Source of the DNA: Nereida sp965655635
GTDB taxonomy: Bacteria; Pseudomonadota; Alphaproteobacteria; Rhodobacterales; Rhodobacteraceae
Direction of reading: 5' to 3'
Assembly (NCBI RefSeq): GCF_965655635.1
Contig: NZ_CBFHHE010000037.1
Coordinates: forward strand, 1 to 15,774
DNA length: 15,774 bases
Position numbers and translations under genes: made by a program. This document shows, in pieces, positions 7,509-14,984 of this stretch. Position 1 is the first letter of the stretch. Each line of letters starts with the position of its first letter. The notes beneath the pieces were generated by a model. It saw only the letters and a list, made by a program, of their open reading frames with translations. It was not told where the DNA came from and did not search any database.

Positions 7509-7537
7509 TTGCCCTTTCGCCAAGCGGTTCGTAACAG
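7509..7537 (+). promoter_or_regulatory. Possible promoter of trmJ
   Basis: TTGCCC (7509-7514) and TAACAG (7532-7537) are spaced 17 bp. A start 7 nt after the -10 box would fall on the trmJ ATG itself, and no clear ribosome binding site precedes that ATG, so a leaderless message is possible. The two boxes match the consensus only moderately, so this is a weak prediction. Confidence 0.3.
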
Positions 7538-7543
7538 ATTGTC

Positions 7544-8314
7544 ATGAGCAAAACGCCCCAAAATACACTCACACTGCTTGCACCGCCGACCTTTGTGTTG
7601 GTGCGCCCCCAGATGGGCGAGAATATAGGCGCGGCTGCCCGTGCCATGCTGAACTTCGGCGTCGACAGGATGCGCCTTGTTGCACCGCGTGATGGATGGC
7701 CCAATCCGGCGGCCAAGGCGATGGCATCGGGGGCAGGCCGCGTGCTTGACGGCGCGCAGGTTTACGACACTTTGGCGGATGCTTTGGGTGATTGTGATTA
7801 CGTATTTGCGACGACAGCCCGCCACAGAGGGTTGACCAAACCGATCTACAGCCCCGAGGCAGCAATGGAAGTGGCTGCGGCAAAGACCGCGCAGGGCCTT
7901 AAGGTTGGCGTGATGTTTGGCCCCGAAGCTGCGGGGCTTGAGAACGACGATATTGCGTGCGCCAATGCCACAATTACCGTGCCTGTGAACCCTGAATTTC
8001 CCAGTCTGAACCTTGCGCAATGTGTCTTGCTGACGGGGTATGAGTGGCGCCGCCAGACCACGCGCGTTGAACCGCTGGCCCATGAAATGGTCAAAACCGA
8101 TTGGGCGCCGCATATTGAAGTTGAGCGGCTAGCGGATCACTTTGAGCAACGGTTGGACACGGCTGGGTTCTTTTTCCCGCAGGCCAAAGCGCAAAGTATG
8201 AAAACGAACTTGCGCAATATGTGGTCACGTATGGCGCTTACCCGCGCGGATGTACAAACCCTGCACGGAATGCTGCGACAGCTTGTCTGGTCAAAAGACA
8301 GCTCGGACCGCTAG
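7544..8314 (+). CDS. trmJ: tRNA (cytidine/uridine-2'-O-)-methyltransferase, TrmJ/TrmH family (SPOUT)
   Basis: A 256-residue SPOUT methyltransferase. Motif 1 is NIGAAARAM (27-35), with the arginine used in catalysis. Motif 2 is VMFGPEAAGLEN (123-134) and motif 3 is VPVNPEFPSLNLAQCV (146-161); the last two form the SAM-binding knot. The C-terminal part (about 180-250) is the helical extension usual for TrmJ, which methylates position 32 of tRNAs in E. coli. Length and motif layout fit TrmJ better than TrmL or TrmH. It is divergent from the ThiE-like gene across 84 nt and heads a + strand run with ctaA. No good Shine-Dalgarno precedes the ATG, unlike its neighbours. Confidence 0.9.
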   Translation: MSKTPQNTLTLLAPPTFVLVRPQMGENIGAAARAMLNFGVDRMRLVAPRDGWPNPAAKAMASGAGRVLDGAQVYDTLADALGDCDYVFATTARHRGLTKPIYSPEAAMEVAAAKTAQGLKVGVMFGPEAAGLENDDIACANATITVPVNPEFPSLNLAQCVLLTGYEWRRQTTRVEPLAHEMVKTDWAPHIEVERLADHFEQRLDTAGFFFPQAKAQSMKTNLRNMWSRMALTRADVQTLHGMLRQLVWSKDSSDR

Positions 8315-8376
8315 CTGTTACGCTCGATTGGGCCTATATTGCCGCCTAGATAATTGCATCAGAAGGATCGCCCGCT

Positions 8377-9516
8377 ATGGCTAAATCACGCGCCATCTTT
8401 GAAGAGGTCTCAAGCAACGACAAGGGCAGCAACGCGCCTGTCACGGGTGGTATGGACGCAGCGCGGCGGCGCGCGCGTGGCTTTCTGAAAAGCTGGCTGA
8501 TTGTTTTGTTTGCTTTGGTGGTCATGATGATTGCGGTTGGTGGCCTCACGCGGTTGACCGATAGTGGGCTAAGCATCACTGAATGGCGACCCGTGACCGG
8601 AGCGATCCCGCCAATGAATGCCGCCGATTGGGCGTCAGAATTCGAGAAATACCAAGAAATTCCCGAATATCAGCTTCAAAACAAGGGCATGAGTATGTCC
8701 GAATTCAAAGTAATTTATTGGTGGGAATGGGGGCACCGTCAGTTGGGCCGTTTCGTGGGGCTGGTCTGGGCGGTTGGCTTTTTCGGGTTGCTTGCAACGC
8801 GTCAAATGCCCGTGGGCTGGACCGGTAAGGCGGCTTTGCTCGGCGCGCTTGGGGGAAGCCAAGGGGCGATCGGCTGGTGGATGGTGTCGTCGGGTTTGGA
8901 CAACGGAATGCTGGATGTTGCCAGCTATAGATTGGCGACGCATCTGGGATTGGCCTTTGTCATTCTTGGGGTGATCGCGTGGTATGTTCTACAGCTTTCG
9001 CGCAGTGACGGTGCGCTGATCCAAGCGCGTCGGCTTGGTGAACCTGCACTTGCGAAATTGGCGATTGTGTTGATTGCTCTGACGGGTCTGCAGATGTTGA
9101 TGGGCGCACTGGTCGCTGGTATCGATGCTGGGCGCAATTATATCGATTGGCCTTTGATGGCTGGTGGCTTTTTGCCCCCAGATTTGTTCACCCTTGAACC
9201 ACTGTGGCGGAACTTTTTTGAAGACGATGGTTTGGTGCAATTTATGCACCGTATTACTGGCTACATCTTTTTTGCTTTTGGTATTTTCATTTGGCTACGG
9301 GCGCGCCGGTCCCCTAACACGCAAACACGTTTTGCTTTCAACTTGGTGTTGGCGATGATGACTGTACAAATTGTTCTGGGCATTGTGACCGTGATGAATT
9401 CATCGCCTTGGGAATTGGCGATTGTACATCAGTTCGGCGCTGTTGTGTTGTGGGTATTGGTGCTGCGGGCACGCTTTTTGTCGATTTACCCGCTCGCACA
9501 ATCTGTCAGAGGGTAG
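8377..9516 (+). CDS. ctaA: Haem A synthase (CtaA/Cox15)
   Basis: Oxidises the C8 methyl of haem O to a formyl group, making haem A for aa3-type cytochrome oxidase in the inner membrane. The 379-residue protein has about eight membrane segments and belongs to the longer Cox15-like class typical of alphaproteobacteria and mitochondria. The four expected haem-ligand histidines are in GHRQLGR (His120), ATHLGLAF (His189), MHRITGY (His291) and VHQFGAV (His351). GLTRLTDSGLSITEWRP (56-72) carries the conserved catalytic glutamate Glu69. AGAAGGA lies about 10 nt before the ATG. It starts 62 nt after trmJ and ends 6 nt before the M32 peptidase, so it is probably read with the latter. No other cta gene is in the window. 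Confidence 0.96.
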   Translation: MAKSRAIFEEVSSNDKGSNAPVTGGMDAARRRARGFLKSWLIVLFALVVMMIAVGGLTRLTDSGLSITEWRPVTGAIPPMNAADWASEFEKYQEIPEYQLQNKGMSMSEFKVIYWWEWGHRQLGRFVGLVWAVGFFGLLATRQMPVGWTGKAALLGALGGSQGAIGWWMVSSGLDNGMLDVASYRLATHLGLAFVILGVIAWYVLQLSRSDGALIQARRLGEPALAKLAIVLIALTGLQMLMGALVAGIDAGRNYIDWPLMAGGFLPPDLFTLEPLWRNFFEDDGLVQFMHRITGYIFFAFGIFIWLRARRSPNTQTRFAFNLVLAMMTVQIVLGIVTVMNSSPWELAIVHQFGAVVLWVLVLRARFLSIYPLAQSVRG

Positions 9517-9522
9517 GTAAAG

Positions 9523-10986
9523 ATGTCTTACACTGACTTGATGGCATTTGTCCGCGAAACCCAAGCGCTTGGGCAAATCGCGGGGCGATTGGGTTGGGAC
9601 CAAGAGACAGTGATGCCCAAAGGTGCAGGGGCACAGCGGGCGGAAGAACACGGCGCAATGGCAAAAGTTTTGCACGCGCGTGGTACAGATCCACGCATCG
9701 CAGAGTGGCTTGACGCCGCCACGCCAGAAACGCCGGAGCAGGCCGCACAATTACGCCATATTGCAAAAAGCTATGCGCGGGCCACGAAAGTACCAGCAGA
9801 TCTTGCCGCACAGATCGCCAAAGTCACATCGCTGTCCCAAGGTGCGTGGGCCGAGGCGCGTACGGCCGATGATTTTGCAGGCTTTGCGCCGACACTGTCG
9901 GAAGTTGCGGCGCTGAAGCGCGAAGAGGGCGCTGCTTTGGCTGATGGCGGAGATGTGTATGACGCCATGCTTGATGATTACGAGCCGGGTATGACGGCAG
10001 CAGAGTTGTCATCGATGTTTGATGCGCTTCGTCCGGGGTTGGTTGCCCTGCGTGATGAGGTGATGGGGCGCGAGCAACCGCCTGCGCTCGAGGGGTCGTT
10101 TGATGAGGCGCGCCAGTTGGAGCTGTCTTCGAAATTGGCGCAGGTCTTTGGGTATGATCTGTCTCGTGGGCGGATCGACAAAGCGGTGCACCCCTTTTCA
10201 TCTGGTAGCGGTCAGGATGTGCGTATCACCACCCGCACTGCGGCGGATGACCCGTTCAATTGTTTTTACTCGACCATCCACGAAGTAGGCCACGCGTGTT
10301 ATGAGCAAAACATTGATGACGCCTATTTGTTGACGCCCCTTGGTGCGGGTGTGTCGATGGGCGTTCATGAAAGCCAGAGCCGCATCTATGAAAACCAATT
10401 AGGGCGCAGTCGTGCATTCACGGGCTGGCTTTTTGGCCAAATGCGCGATGCGTTTGGTGATTTCGGTGTGGCAGACGAGGACACGTTTTTCCGCGTTGTG
10501 AACCGGCTGAACACGGGGTTCATCCGCACAGAGGCCGATGAGGTTCAATACAATCTGCATGTGGCCCTTCGCTTCGATCTTGAGCGTCAGTTGATGTCCG
10601 GTGCGCTTGATGTTGCTGATCTGGAGGACGCGTGGAACAGCCGTTTTGAGGCTGATTTTGGCTACGCCCCTGACCGTGCAAGCAATGGTGTGTTGCAAGA
10701 TGTGCACTGGCCTGTTGGTCTGTTTGGGTATTTCGCGACCTATTCGCTAGGTAATGTTTATGCGGGGTGCTTGCATGACGCGCTGCGCAGAGACATCACG
10801 GGGCTGGATGATATGCTTGCCAAGGGGGACACCTCTGCGGCGACCGGTTGGCTGAGACGCAATGTGCAGTGCCATGGTGGGCTTTACCGTCCGAAAGAGG
10901 TCATCGCAAAGGCTTGCGGTACGTCAGAGGCAGACATCACAGAAGCGCCTTTGTTGGCCTATCTTAAAGATAAATTCGCGTCTTAG
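9523..10986 (+). CDS. M32-family metallocarboxypeptidase (Taq carboxypeptidase type)
   Basis: A 487-residue zinc carboxypeptidase that removes C-terminal residues from peptides in the cytoplasm. The M32 signatures are all present: VHPF (222-225), DVRITTR (232-238), the zinc motif HEVGH (253-257) with Glu254 as general base, and HESQSRIYEN (282-291), where Glu283 should be the third zinc ligand. Length matches the family, which is about 490-500 residues. There is no signal peptide. It begins 6 nt after ctaA with a weak purine-rich site (AGAGGGTAGG), so it looks cotranscribed with ctaA. There is no known functional link between them. Its TAG stop overlaps the stop of convergent dsbB by 4 nt. 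Confidence 0.93.
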   Translation: MSYTDLMAFVRETQALGQIAGRLGWDQETVMPKGAGAQRAEEHGAMAKVLHARGTDPRIAEWLDAATPETPEQAAQLRHIAKSYARATKVPADLAAQIAKVTSLSQGAWAEARTADDFAGFAPTLSEVAALKREEGAALADGGDVYDAMLDDYEPGMTAAELSSMFDALRPGLVALRDEVMGREQPPALEGSFDEARQLELSSKLAQVFGYDLSRGRIDKAVHPFSSGSGQDVRITTRTAADDPFNCFYSTIHEVGHACYEQNIDDAYLLTPLGAGVSMGVHESQSRIYENQLGRSRAFTGWLFGQMRDAFGDFGVADEDTFFRVVNRLNTGFIRTEADEVQYNLHVALRFDLERQLMSGALDVADLEDAWNSRFEADFGYAPDRASNGVLQDVHWPVGLFGYFATYSLGNVYAGCLHDALRRDITGLDDMLAKGDTSAATGWLRRNVQCHGGLYRPKEVIAKACGTSEADITEAPLLAYLKDKFAS

Positions 10987-11432
10987 CGGCGGGCTGAAGC
11001 AACCCAAATCAGCGCAAGTGCAAGGCTCACGATGCCGTTCCAAGTAGGCATCGATAGCCCAATGAATGCCCATGCGATGTCATCGCACATCACCACTTTG
11101 CCGGCGGCGTTTGGATCCAGCAGCGCGTTGCCCGACAGGCCAGACAGACCGCCACCGGTGCAACTTGATGGGCCTTCCCACCACTTTTGCTCTACGCCTG
11201 AATGATAAAAGCCAATCGCGGACGTGGTCGCAGCAGCAAGTGCACCGAGCCAAGCAATTACGCGTGTGGGAAAAAACAACATCAAGCCGCCCAACAAGAT
11301 TGCGGCAGCATGGGGCCAGCGTTGCCACAGGCACATTTTGCAAGGTGCGAGCCCGCCAAAATGCTGAAAGCCATAGGCCGCAAGCATAAGCGCGAGTGAA
11401 CCACCCGCCGCGATCAAACTAAGACGCTTCAT
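10983..11432 (-). CDS. dsbB: Disulfide bond formation protein B
   Basis: An inner-membrane protein that reoxidises DsbA by passing electrons to quinone. It has 149 residues and four predicted membrane segments. The first cysteine pair is CKMC (31-34), followed by QRWPH (37-41), whose arginine is the conserved quinone-site residue. The second pair is Cys91 (SSCTGG) and Cys116 (VMCDD) in the second periplasmic loop. The reading frame is open for 36 codons upstream, but that stretch lies inside the preceding gene. The ATG at 11430-11432 forms an ATGA overlap with the stop of the YqaA-type gene and begins a typical membrane helix. It is the last gene of this - strand unit. No dsbA is nearby. Confidence 0.93.
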   Translation of the reverse strand: MKRLSLIAAGGSLALMLAAYGFQHFGGLAPCKMCLWQRWPHAAAILLGGLMLFFPTRVIAWLGALAAATTSAIGFYHSGVEQKWWEGPSSCTGGGLSGLSGNALLDPNAAGKVVMCDDIAWAFIGLSMPTWNGIVSLALALIWVASARR

Positions 11433-12007
11433 AGAAATTTCACCGCGTAAACGCCGCCAATCAAGACCAACACAAAAAGTGTGAACATCAACGGTAACCG
11501 CTTTTCGATAAAGGTTTTGATAGGGGCGCCAAATTTCCACAACAGTGCCGCGACGATGAAAAAGCGCAGTCCGCGTGCGATAATCGATGTGACGATGAAT
11601 GTGCCCAACGGCATCGCGGTCCAGCCCGACATGATCGTGATGACTTTGTAGGGGAAGGGGGTGATCCCCGCGATGAGAACTGCCCAGAACCCGACGTCAT
11701 TAAAGCGGCCATTGAAGGCCTCCATGCTGTCGGCTTTGCCCAAGGCCTGCAAAATTGGTTGCCCGATGGTGTCAAAGGCCAGTGCCCCGATCGCATATCC
11801 TAACAGGCCGCCCAAAACCGATGAGACAAGTGCAACACCTGCAATCACAAACGCCCTTGACGGAGCAGCAAGGATCATCGGGATCATCAAAATATCGGGG
11901 GGGATGGGAAAGATCGAACTTTCCACGAAAGACACGAGTGCGAGTACCCAAAGCGCGTGAGGGTGCTCGGCCATGAACAAAGTCCAGTTGTACAACCGTT
12001 GGATCAT
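11429..12007 (-). CDS. YqaA/DedA-type (VTT domain) inner-membrane protein
   Basis: A 192-residue integral membrane protein with the YqaA-type SNARE-associated/VTT domain related to the DedA family. FVESSIFPIPPDIL (27-40) is the first re-entrant hairpin motif and GITPFPYKVITIMSG (114-128) is the second. ARGLRFF (144-150) has the conserved arginine, and the last helix is at about 172-190. DedA relatives help with lipid flipping and proton-motive-force homeostasis; the exact role of the YqaA branch is not settled. GAGG lies 8 nt before the ATG. It overlaps dsbB by 4 nt and so forms a two-gene unit, which suggests (by inference only) a shared need at the membrane. Confidence 0.88.
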   Translation of the reverse strand: MIQRLYNWTLFMAEHPHALWVLALVSFVESSIFPIPPDILMIPMILAAPSRAFVIAGVALVSSVLGGLLGYAIGALAFDTIGQPILQALGKADSMEAFNGRFNDVGFWAVLIAGITPFPYKVITIMSGWTAMPLGTFIVTSIIARGLRFFIVAALLWKFGAPIKTFIEKRLPLMFTLFVLVLIGGVYAVKFL

Positions 12008-12047
12008 ATGGCTTGCCTCACCGCGCTACGAAGAACTTTTGCTAACG

Positions 12048-12075
12048 GTGATAGCGAGATTGGGCGGGGGGTCAA
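12048..12075 (-). promoter_or_regulatory. Predicted promoter of the yqaA-like/dsbB unit
   Basis: Read on the - strand, TTGACC (12075 to 12070) and TATCAC (12053 to 12048) are spaced 16 bp, matching consensus at 5/6 and 4/6 positions. It lies between the icd terminator and the start codon at 12007. The stretch 12008-12120 holds nothing else clear. Confidence 0.4.
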
Positions 12076-12106
12076 CCAGTGGGACAGGCTGCCTGTTTGG
12101 ATATTT

Positions 12107-12159
12107 ATAAAACAAAAGAAGGCCCTCACCGCCGCGCATTACTTTGGCAACGATGAGGG
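12107..12159 (-). terminator. Intrinsic terminator of icd
   Basis: On the - strand the RNA can form a 13-bp stem. CCCTCATCGTTGC pairs with GCGGCGGTGAGGG with three G-U wobbles, around a loop of about 11 bases. It is followed by CCTTCTTTTGTTTT. It starts 8 nt after the icd stop codon and fits a Rho-independent terminator that separates icd from the membrane-protein unit downstream. Confidence 0.75.
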
Positions 12160-12166
12160 AAGGCAT

Positions 12167-13375
12167 TTACATGGCCGCGTTGAGGTTTTGGTCGATCTTT
12201 TCCAAGAACCCTTCCGTGGTTAGCCAGCTTTGATCTGGACCGACCAGTAATGCCAAATCTTTTGTCATGAAGCCGGATTCAACTGTGTCCACGATTACTT
12301 TTTCAAGGGTTTCAACAAACTTCATAAGTTCCGCGTTATTGTCGAGTTTCGCGCGGTGCTTCAGGCCACCTGTCCACGCATAGATAGAGGCGATGGAATT
12401 TGTCGATGTCGCTTCGCCTTTCTGGTGCTGACGGAAGTGGCGCGTGACGGTGCCGTGTGCGGCCTCTGCCTCAACGATTTTGCCGTCCGGCGTCATCAAT
12501 TGGCTGGTCATCAGTCCAAGCGAGCCAAAACCCTGAGCGACTGTGTCCGATTGTACGTCGCCGTCGTAGTTTTTGCAGGCCCACACGAACTTGCCTGACC
12601 ATTTCATCGCCGAAGCGACCATGTCATCGATCAAGCGGTGCTCATACCAGATGCCTGCCTCTTTGAATTTTTCGGCAAACTCTGCGTCAAAGACTTCTTG
12701 GAACAAGTCCTTGAAACGTCCGTCGTAGGCTTTCAGGATTGTGTTTTTGGTCGATAGATACACAGGCCATCCAAGGTTCAGGCCGTAGTTAAACGAGGCA
12801 CGCGCAAAATCAATGATTGAGGCATCAAGGTTATACATGCCCATGGCCACGCCCGCAGAGGGGCTGTCATAGACATCTTTTTCGATCACTGTGCCATCTT
12901 CGCCCACAAATTTCATGGTCAGCTTGCCAGGGCCGGGCATCAGGAAGTCAGTTGCTTTGTACTGATCGCCAAACGCATGGCGGCCAATTACGATAGGGTC
13001 AGTCCAGCCTGGTACAAGGCGGGGCACGTTTGAGCAAATGATCGGTGCGCGGAACACAACGCCGCCCAAAATGTTGCGGATCGTCCCATTGGGCGAGCGC
13101 CACATCTTTTTGAGGCCAAATTCCTTAACCCGCTGCTCATCGGGGGTGATCGTCGCACATTTGACACCGACGCCGTATTTCTTGATGGCTTCTGCTGCAT
13201 CAATCGTGATTTGGTCATTGGTCTCATCACGTACTTCCATGCCCAGATCGTAGTATTTCAGATCAAGGTCGAGATACGGCAGGATCAGCTTCTTCTTGAT
13301 AAAGTCCCAGATAATGCGTGTCATCTCATCGCCGTCGAGTTCAACGACGGGGTTCTCTACCTTAATCTTGGTCAT
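12167..13375 (-). CDS. icd: Isocitrate dehydrogenase (NADP), dimeric eukaryote-like type
   Basis: Oxidatively decarboxylates isocitrate to 2-oxoglutarate in the TCA cycle, making NADPH. The 402-residue sequence is of the eukaryote-like homodimeric class common in alphaproteobacteria, not the 416-residue E. coli class. Substrate motifs are DGDEMTR (14-20), SPNGTIRNILGGVVFRAPI (94-112) and GRHAFGDQY (131-139). Metal and substrate residues lie in HRLIDDMVA and in NYDGDVQSD. AEAAHGTVTRHFR near residue 300 is the NADP-site block. AAAGGG lies about 9 nt before the ATG. It has a predicted promoter overlapped by two operator-like palindromes and a clear terminator, so it can be a single-gene transcript. 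Read-through from the HD gene 129 nt upstream is also possible. Confidence 0.97.
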   Translation of the reverse strand: MTKIKVENPVVELDGDEMTRIIWDFIKKKLILPYLDLDLKYYDLGMEVRDETNDQITIDAAEAIKKYGVGVKCATITPDEQRVKEFGLKKMWRSPNGTIRNILGGVVFRAPIICSNVPRLVPGWTDPIVIGRHAFGDQYKATDFLMPGPGKLTMKFVGEDGTVIEKDVYDSPSAGVAMGMYNLDASIIDFARASFNYGLNLGWPVYLSTKNTILKAYDGRFKDLFQEVFDAEFAEKFKEAGIWYEHRLIDDMVASAMKWSGKFVWACKNYDGDVQSDTVAQGFGSLGLMTSQLMTPDGKIVEAEAAHGTVTRHFRQHQKGEATSTNSIASIYAWTGGLKHRAKLDNNAELMKFVETLEKVIVDTVESGFMTKDLALLVGPDQSWLTTEGFLEKIDQNLNAAM

Positions 13376-13457
13376 GATTGGGCCCTTTGCAATTTGGCTG
13401 GCTCGTGAATCAACGGGTGTTTCAGGCTTTGGTTAGCGCAAAAACTTTTCTAACGAA

Positions 13458-13486
13458 AGTATAGTATGCAATTGTATACTAATAAA
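13458..13486 (-). promoter_or_regulatory. Predicted icd promoter
   Basis: On the - strand, TATACT (13463 to 13458) is a good -10 box, and TTTATT (13486 to 13481) is a poor -35 placed exactly 17 bp upstream. A weak -35 is what would be expected of a regulated promoter. The leader to the icd ATG would be about 75 nt. The spacer between the boxes is filled almost exactly by the tandem palindromes described separately. Confidence 0.45.
13462..13481. promoter_or_regulatory. Tandem operator-like palindromes upstream of icd
   Basis: Two 10-bp sites abut: TAGTATGCAA (13462-13471) and TTGTATACTA (13472-13481). Both fit TNGTATRCNA, and together they form a 20-bp inverted repeat with a single mismatched pair. 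This resembles operators bound by GntR/FadR-family (FCD) regulators, which often have a GTATAC core. The pair sits over the predicted -35/-10 spacer of icd, where a bound protein would block RNA polymerase. No regulator gene is in the window, so the binding protein is unknown. Confidence 0.5.
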
Positions 13487-13504
13487 GAGTGAAGCAGCTA
13501 CACG

Positions 13505-14701
13505 CTAAGTATTATTGGCAAACCATAGATCAATCTCGGGCTTTATTGCATTCCAAAGAGCGGGAAAGCCGCGTTTGATTTTTGCAGCTACACGGGCCTC
13601 AAGCTGTTCGCGTGTAACGTGATAGGTTGGCCAAGTGCCACCATGTTGTGCAAGATTGGCCAAGACGGGCTGTGCGCGGTCAATGGACTTAGCGAAGATC
13701 GCGTTGGGACTTTGGGCGGCTTCAAATTCTTGCCATAGCGCAGTCAGCTCAGCGCCTTCCTTCTGAGGCAGAAGGCCAAAAATTCGCGTAGCGGCGACCT
13801 GTTCTTGGCTTTCGATTTCGGCGGCGTCAAAGCTACCGTGGATGGGGGTGTCGCCAACGTCCACTTCAACAATATCATGGATCAGCAACATCTTGATAAT
13901 GGTCGCGGCCTGCGTATCTGCCGAAAGATCTGTGGCGTGGCCAGACAAGATCAGCCCGAACATGGCGAGATGCCAGCTGTGTTCACCCGAGTTTTCTTGC
14001 CGATGGTCGCTCAAGATGGGCGTGGCGCGTAGGACTTGTTTCAGCGCGTCTGTCTGATTGATAAATGCGGTGATGTCAGCTAACGGCCCTGTCGCAGCTT
14101 GGTCGCTGTGCAACGCTTCCAGCAAGTCATACGCAGCTGGCCAAGTTTGCTTGAGGCGTGAGGCGCGGCCCGTCGCAAGGTTATCAACGCCGATTTGGAT
14201 GTGCTCATCACTGGCTCGTGTGCCCGTCATGACCATCAGTTCGGGATGCAGGTGATCACAACTTCGCGCAAAAACTGCCGTGTCAGATGTGCCAGTATCA
14301 AATTCGCGCCAGAGTGTATGAAGTGCGGTACCTTGTGCGGCCGGCAAAAGCCCGAAAAGGCGCGTGGCGGCTGCTTCTTCTTTGGCGGCAATTGCGGATT
14401 GGTCGTGACGCAAATGAATTGGATGGTCGCCTGCGTCGATCTCAACAATGTCGTGGATCAACAGCATTGCAATCGCGCGATCAACGTCGACCGGTTTGGG
14501 GAAATAGGGGGCTGCGACCAGTGCAAGCAGTGCTACGTGCCAGCTGTGCTCGGCGGTATTTTCAGGGCGCGCATTGGTAGTCAAAAGGTTATTGCGGTTG
14601 ATCTGCTTCAGCCGGTCAATCTCGCGCAGGAACGTCAACTGCTGATCAAGATCATCGGGCGTGTTCGGCGCAGGAACTGGCCAGTGGGCGGCATCGGTCA
14701 T
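13505..14701 (-). CDS. Tandem HD-domain protein (two YfbR/HDDC2-like 5'-deoxynucleotidase-type domains)
   Basis: A 398-residue protein built of two homologous halves, each a full HD metal-phosphohydrolase domain of the YfbR/HDDC2 kind. Half 1 (about 20-195) has EHSWH (51-55), LLIHDIVEIDAGD (80-92) and CDH with Asp149. Half 2 (about 210-390) has EHSWH (240-244), LLIHDIVEVDVGD (272-284) and IDR with Asp341. Thus both keep the H...HD...D metal set, and both keep an arginine about 15 residues before the first motif (Arg36, Arg225). Single-domain members remove phosphate from deoxynucleoside 5'-monophosphates; that activity here is by analogy only. The usual family member is a single domain of about 200 residues. 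The ATG overlaps the stop of the 80-aa gene (ATGA), so the two are coupled. No terminator separates it from icd. Confidence 0.9.
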   Translation of the reverse strand: MTDAAHWPVPAPNTPDDLDQQLTFLREIDRLKQINRNNLLTTNARPENTAEHSWHVALLALVAAPYFPKPVDVDRAIAMLLIHDIVEIDAGDHPIHLRHDQSAIAAKEEAAATRLFGLLPAAQGTALHTLWREFDTGTSDTAVFARSCDHLHPELMVMTGTRASDEHIQIGVDNLATGRASRLKQTWPAAYDLLEALHSDQAATGPLADITAFINQTDALKQVLRATPILSDHRQENSGEHSWHLAMFGLILSGHATDLSADTQAATIIKMLLIHDIVEVDVGDTPIHGSFDAAEIESQEQVAATRIFGLLPQKEGAELTALWQEFEAAQSPNAIFAKSIDRAQPVLANLAQHGGTWPTYHVTREQLEARVAAKIKRGFPALWNAIKPEIDLWFANNT

Positions 14702-14940
14702 GTGTGTGGGCTGGTATCCATGGACGCGCGGTGGACGCGCAGAGTTTCAACTAGAAATGCGCGGGCTTTTTCAGCGGCCATTTTCGTGCGCACGTTGGTC
14801 AGGAAAGCTTCCTCAAGAGTTTGTGAGGAGGCGCCCAACACAGATGCGACCTGAATGAAAAGCCGTTCGTCGCCAATTTCTTTCTGAACTGCGATACACT
14901 CAGCGGCTAAATCAGAAGCCATCTTTTGAAGATCGTCCAT
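14698..14940 (-). CDS. Uncharacterised 80-residue protein coupled to the HD gene
   Basis: I do not recognise a family for this 80-residue protein. It is predicted to be almost entirely helical, with heptad-like spacing of hydrophobic residues (DDLQKMASDLAAECIAVQ at 2-19; TLEEAFLTNVRTKMAAEKA in the middle). It has no membrane segment, signal peptide or zinc-type cysteine cluster (one cysteine only). A good AAGGA lies 7 nt before the ATG, and its stop forms an ATGA overlap with the tandem-HD gene. These points support a real, translated gene. A role as partner or regulator of the HD protein is a guess from the coupling. The promoter would lie in 14941-14988; a TATGAT -10-like hexamer is present there on the - strand without a convincing -35. 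Confidence 0.75.
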   Translation of the reverse strand: MDDLQKMASDLAAECIAVQKEIGDERLFIQVASVLGASSQTLEEAFLTNVRTKMAAEKARAFLVETLRVHRASMDTSPHT

Positions 14941-14984
14941 GGGCGGTTCCTTAAGGGCGGAAAAATCATACTAAAAACGGTACA

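Noticed and set aside
7460..8113. A long - strand open frame continuing upstream of the ThiE-like gene, which would give a 433-residue protein
   Set aside because: This part is exactly antisense to trmJ, its translation is arginine- and histidine-rich without domain character, and a good start for the ThiE-like protein exists at 7459.
11433..11540. A longer dsbB start adding 36 residues
   Set aside because: The extension lies inside the upstream membrane-protein gene, is not hydrophobic or signal-like, and the ATG at 11432 gives a standard ATGA overlap and a normal DsbB N-terminus.
14195..14854. A 219-residue + strand open frame opposite the HD gene and the 80-residue gene
   Set aside because: It is antisense to a protein with two intact HD domains, and its cysteine- and arginine-rich translation looks like a shadow of that coding sequence.
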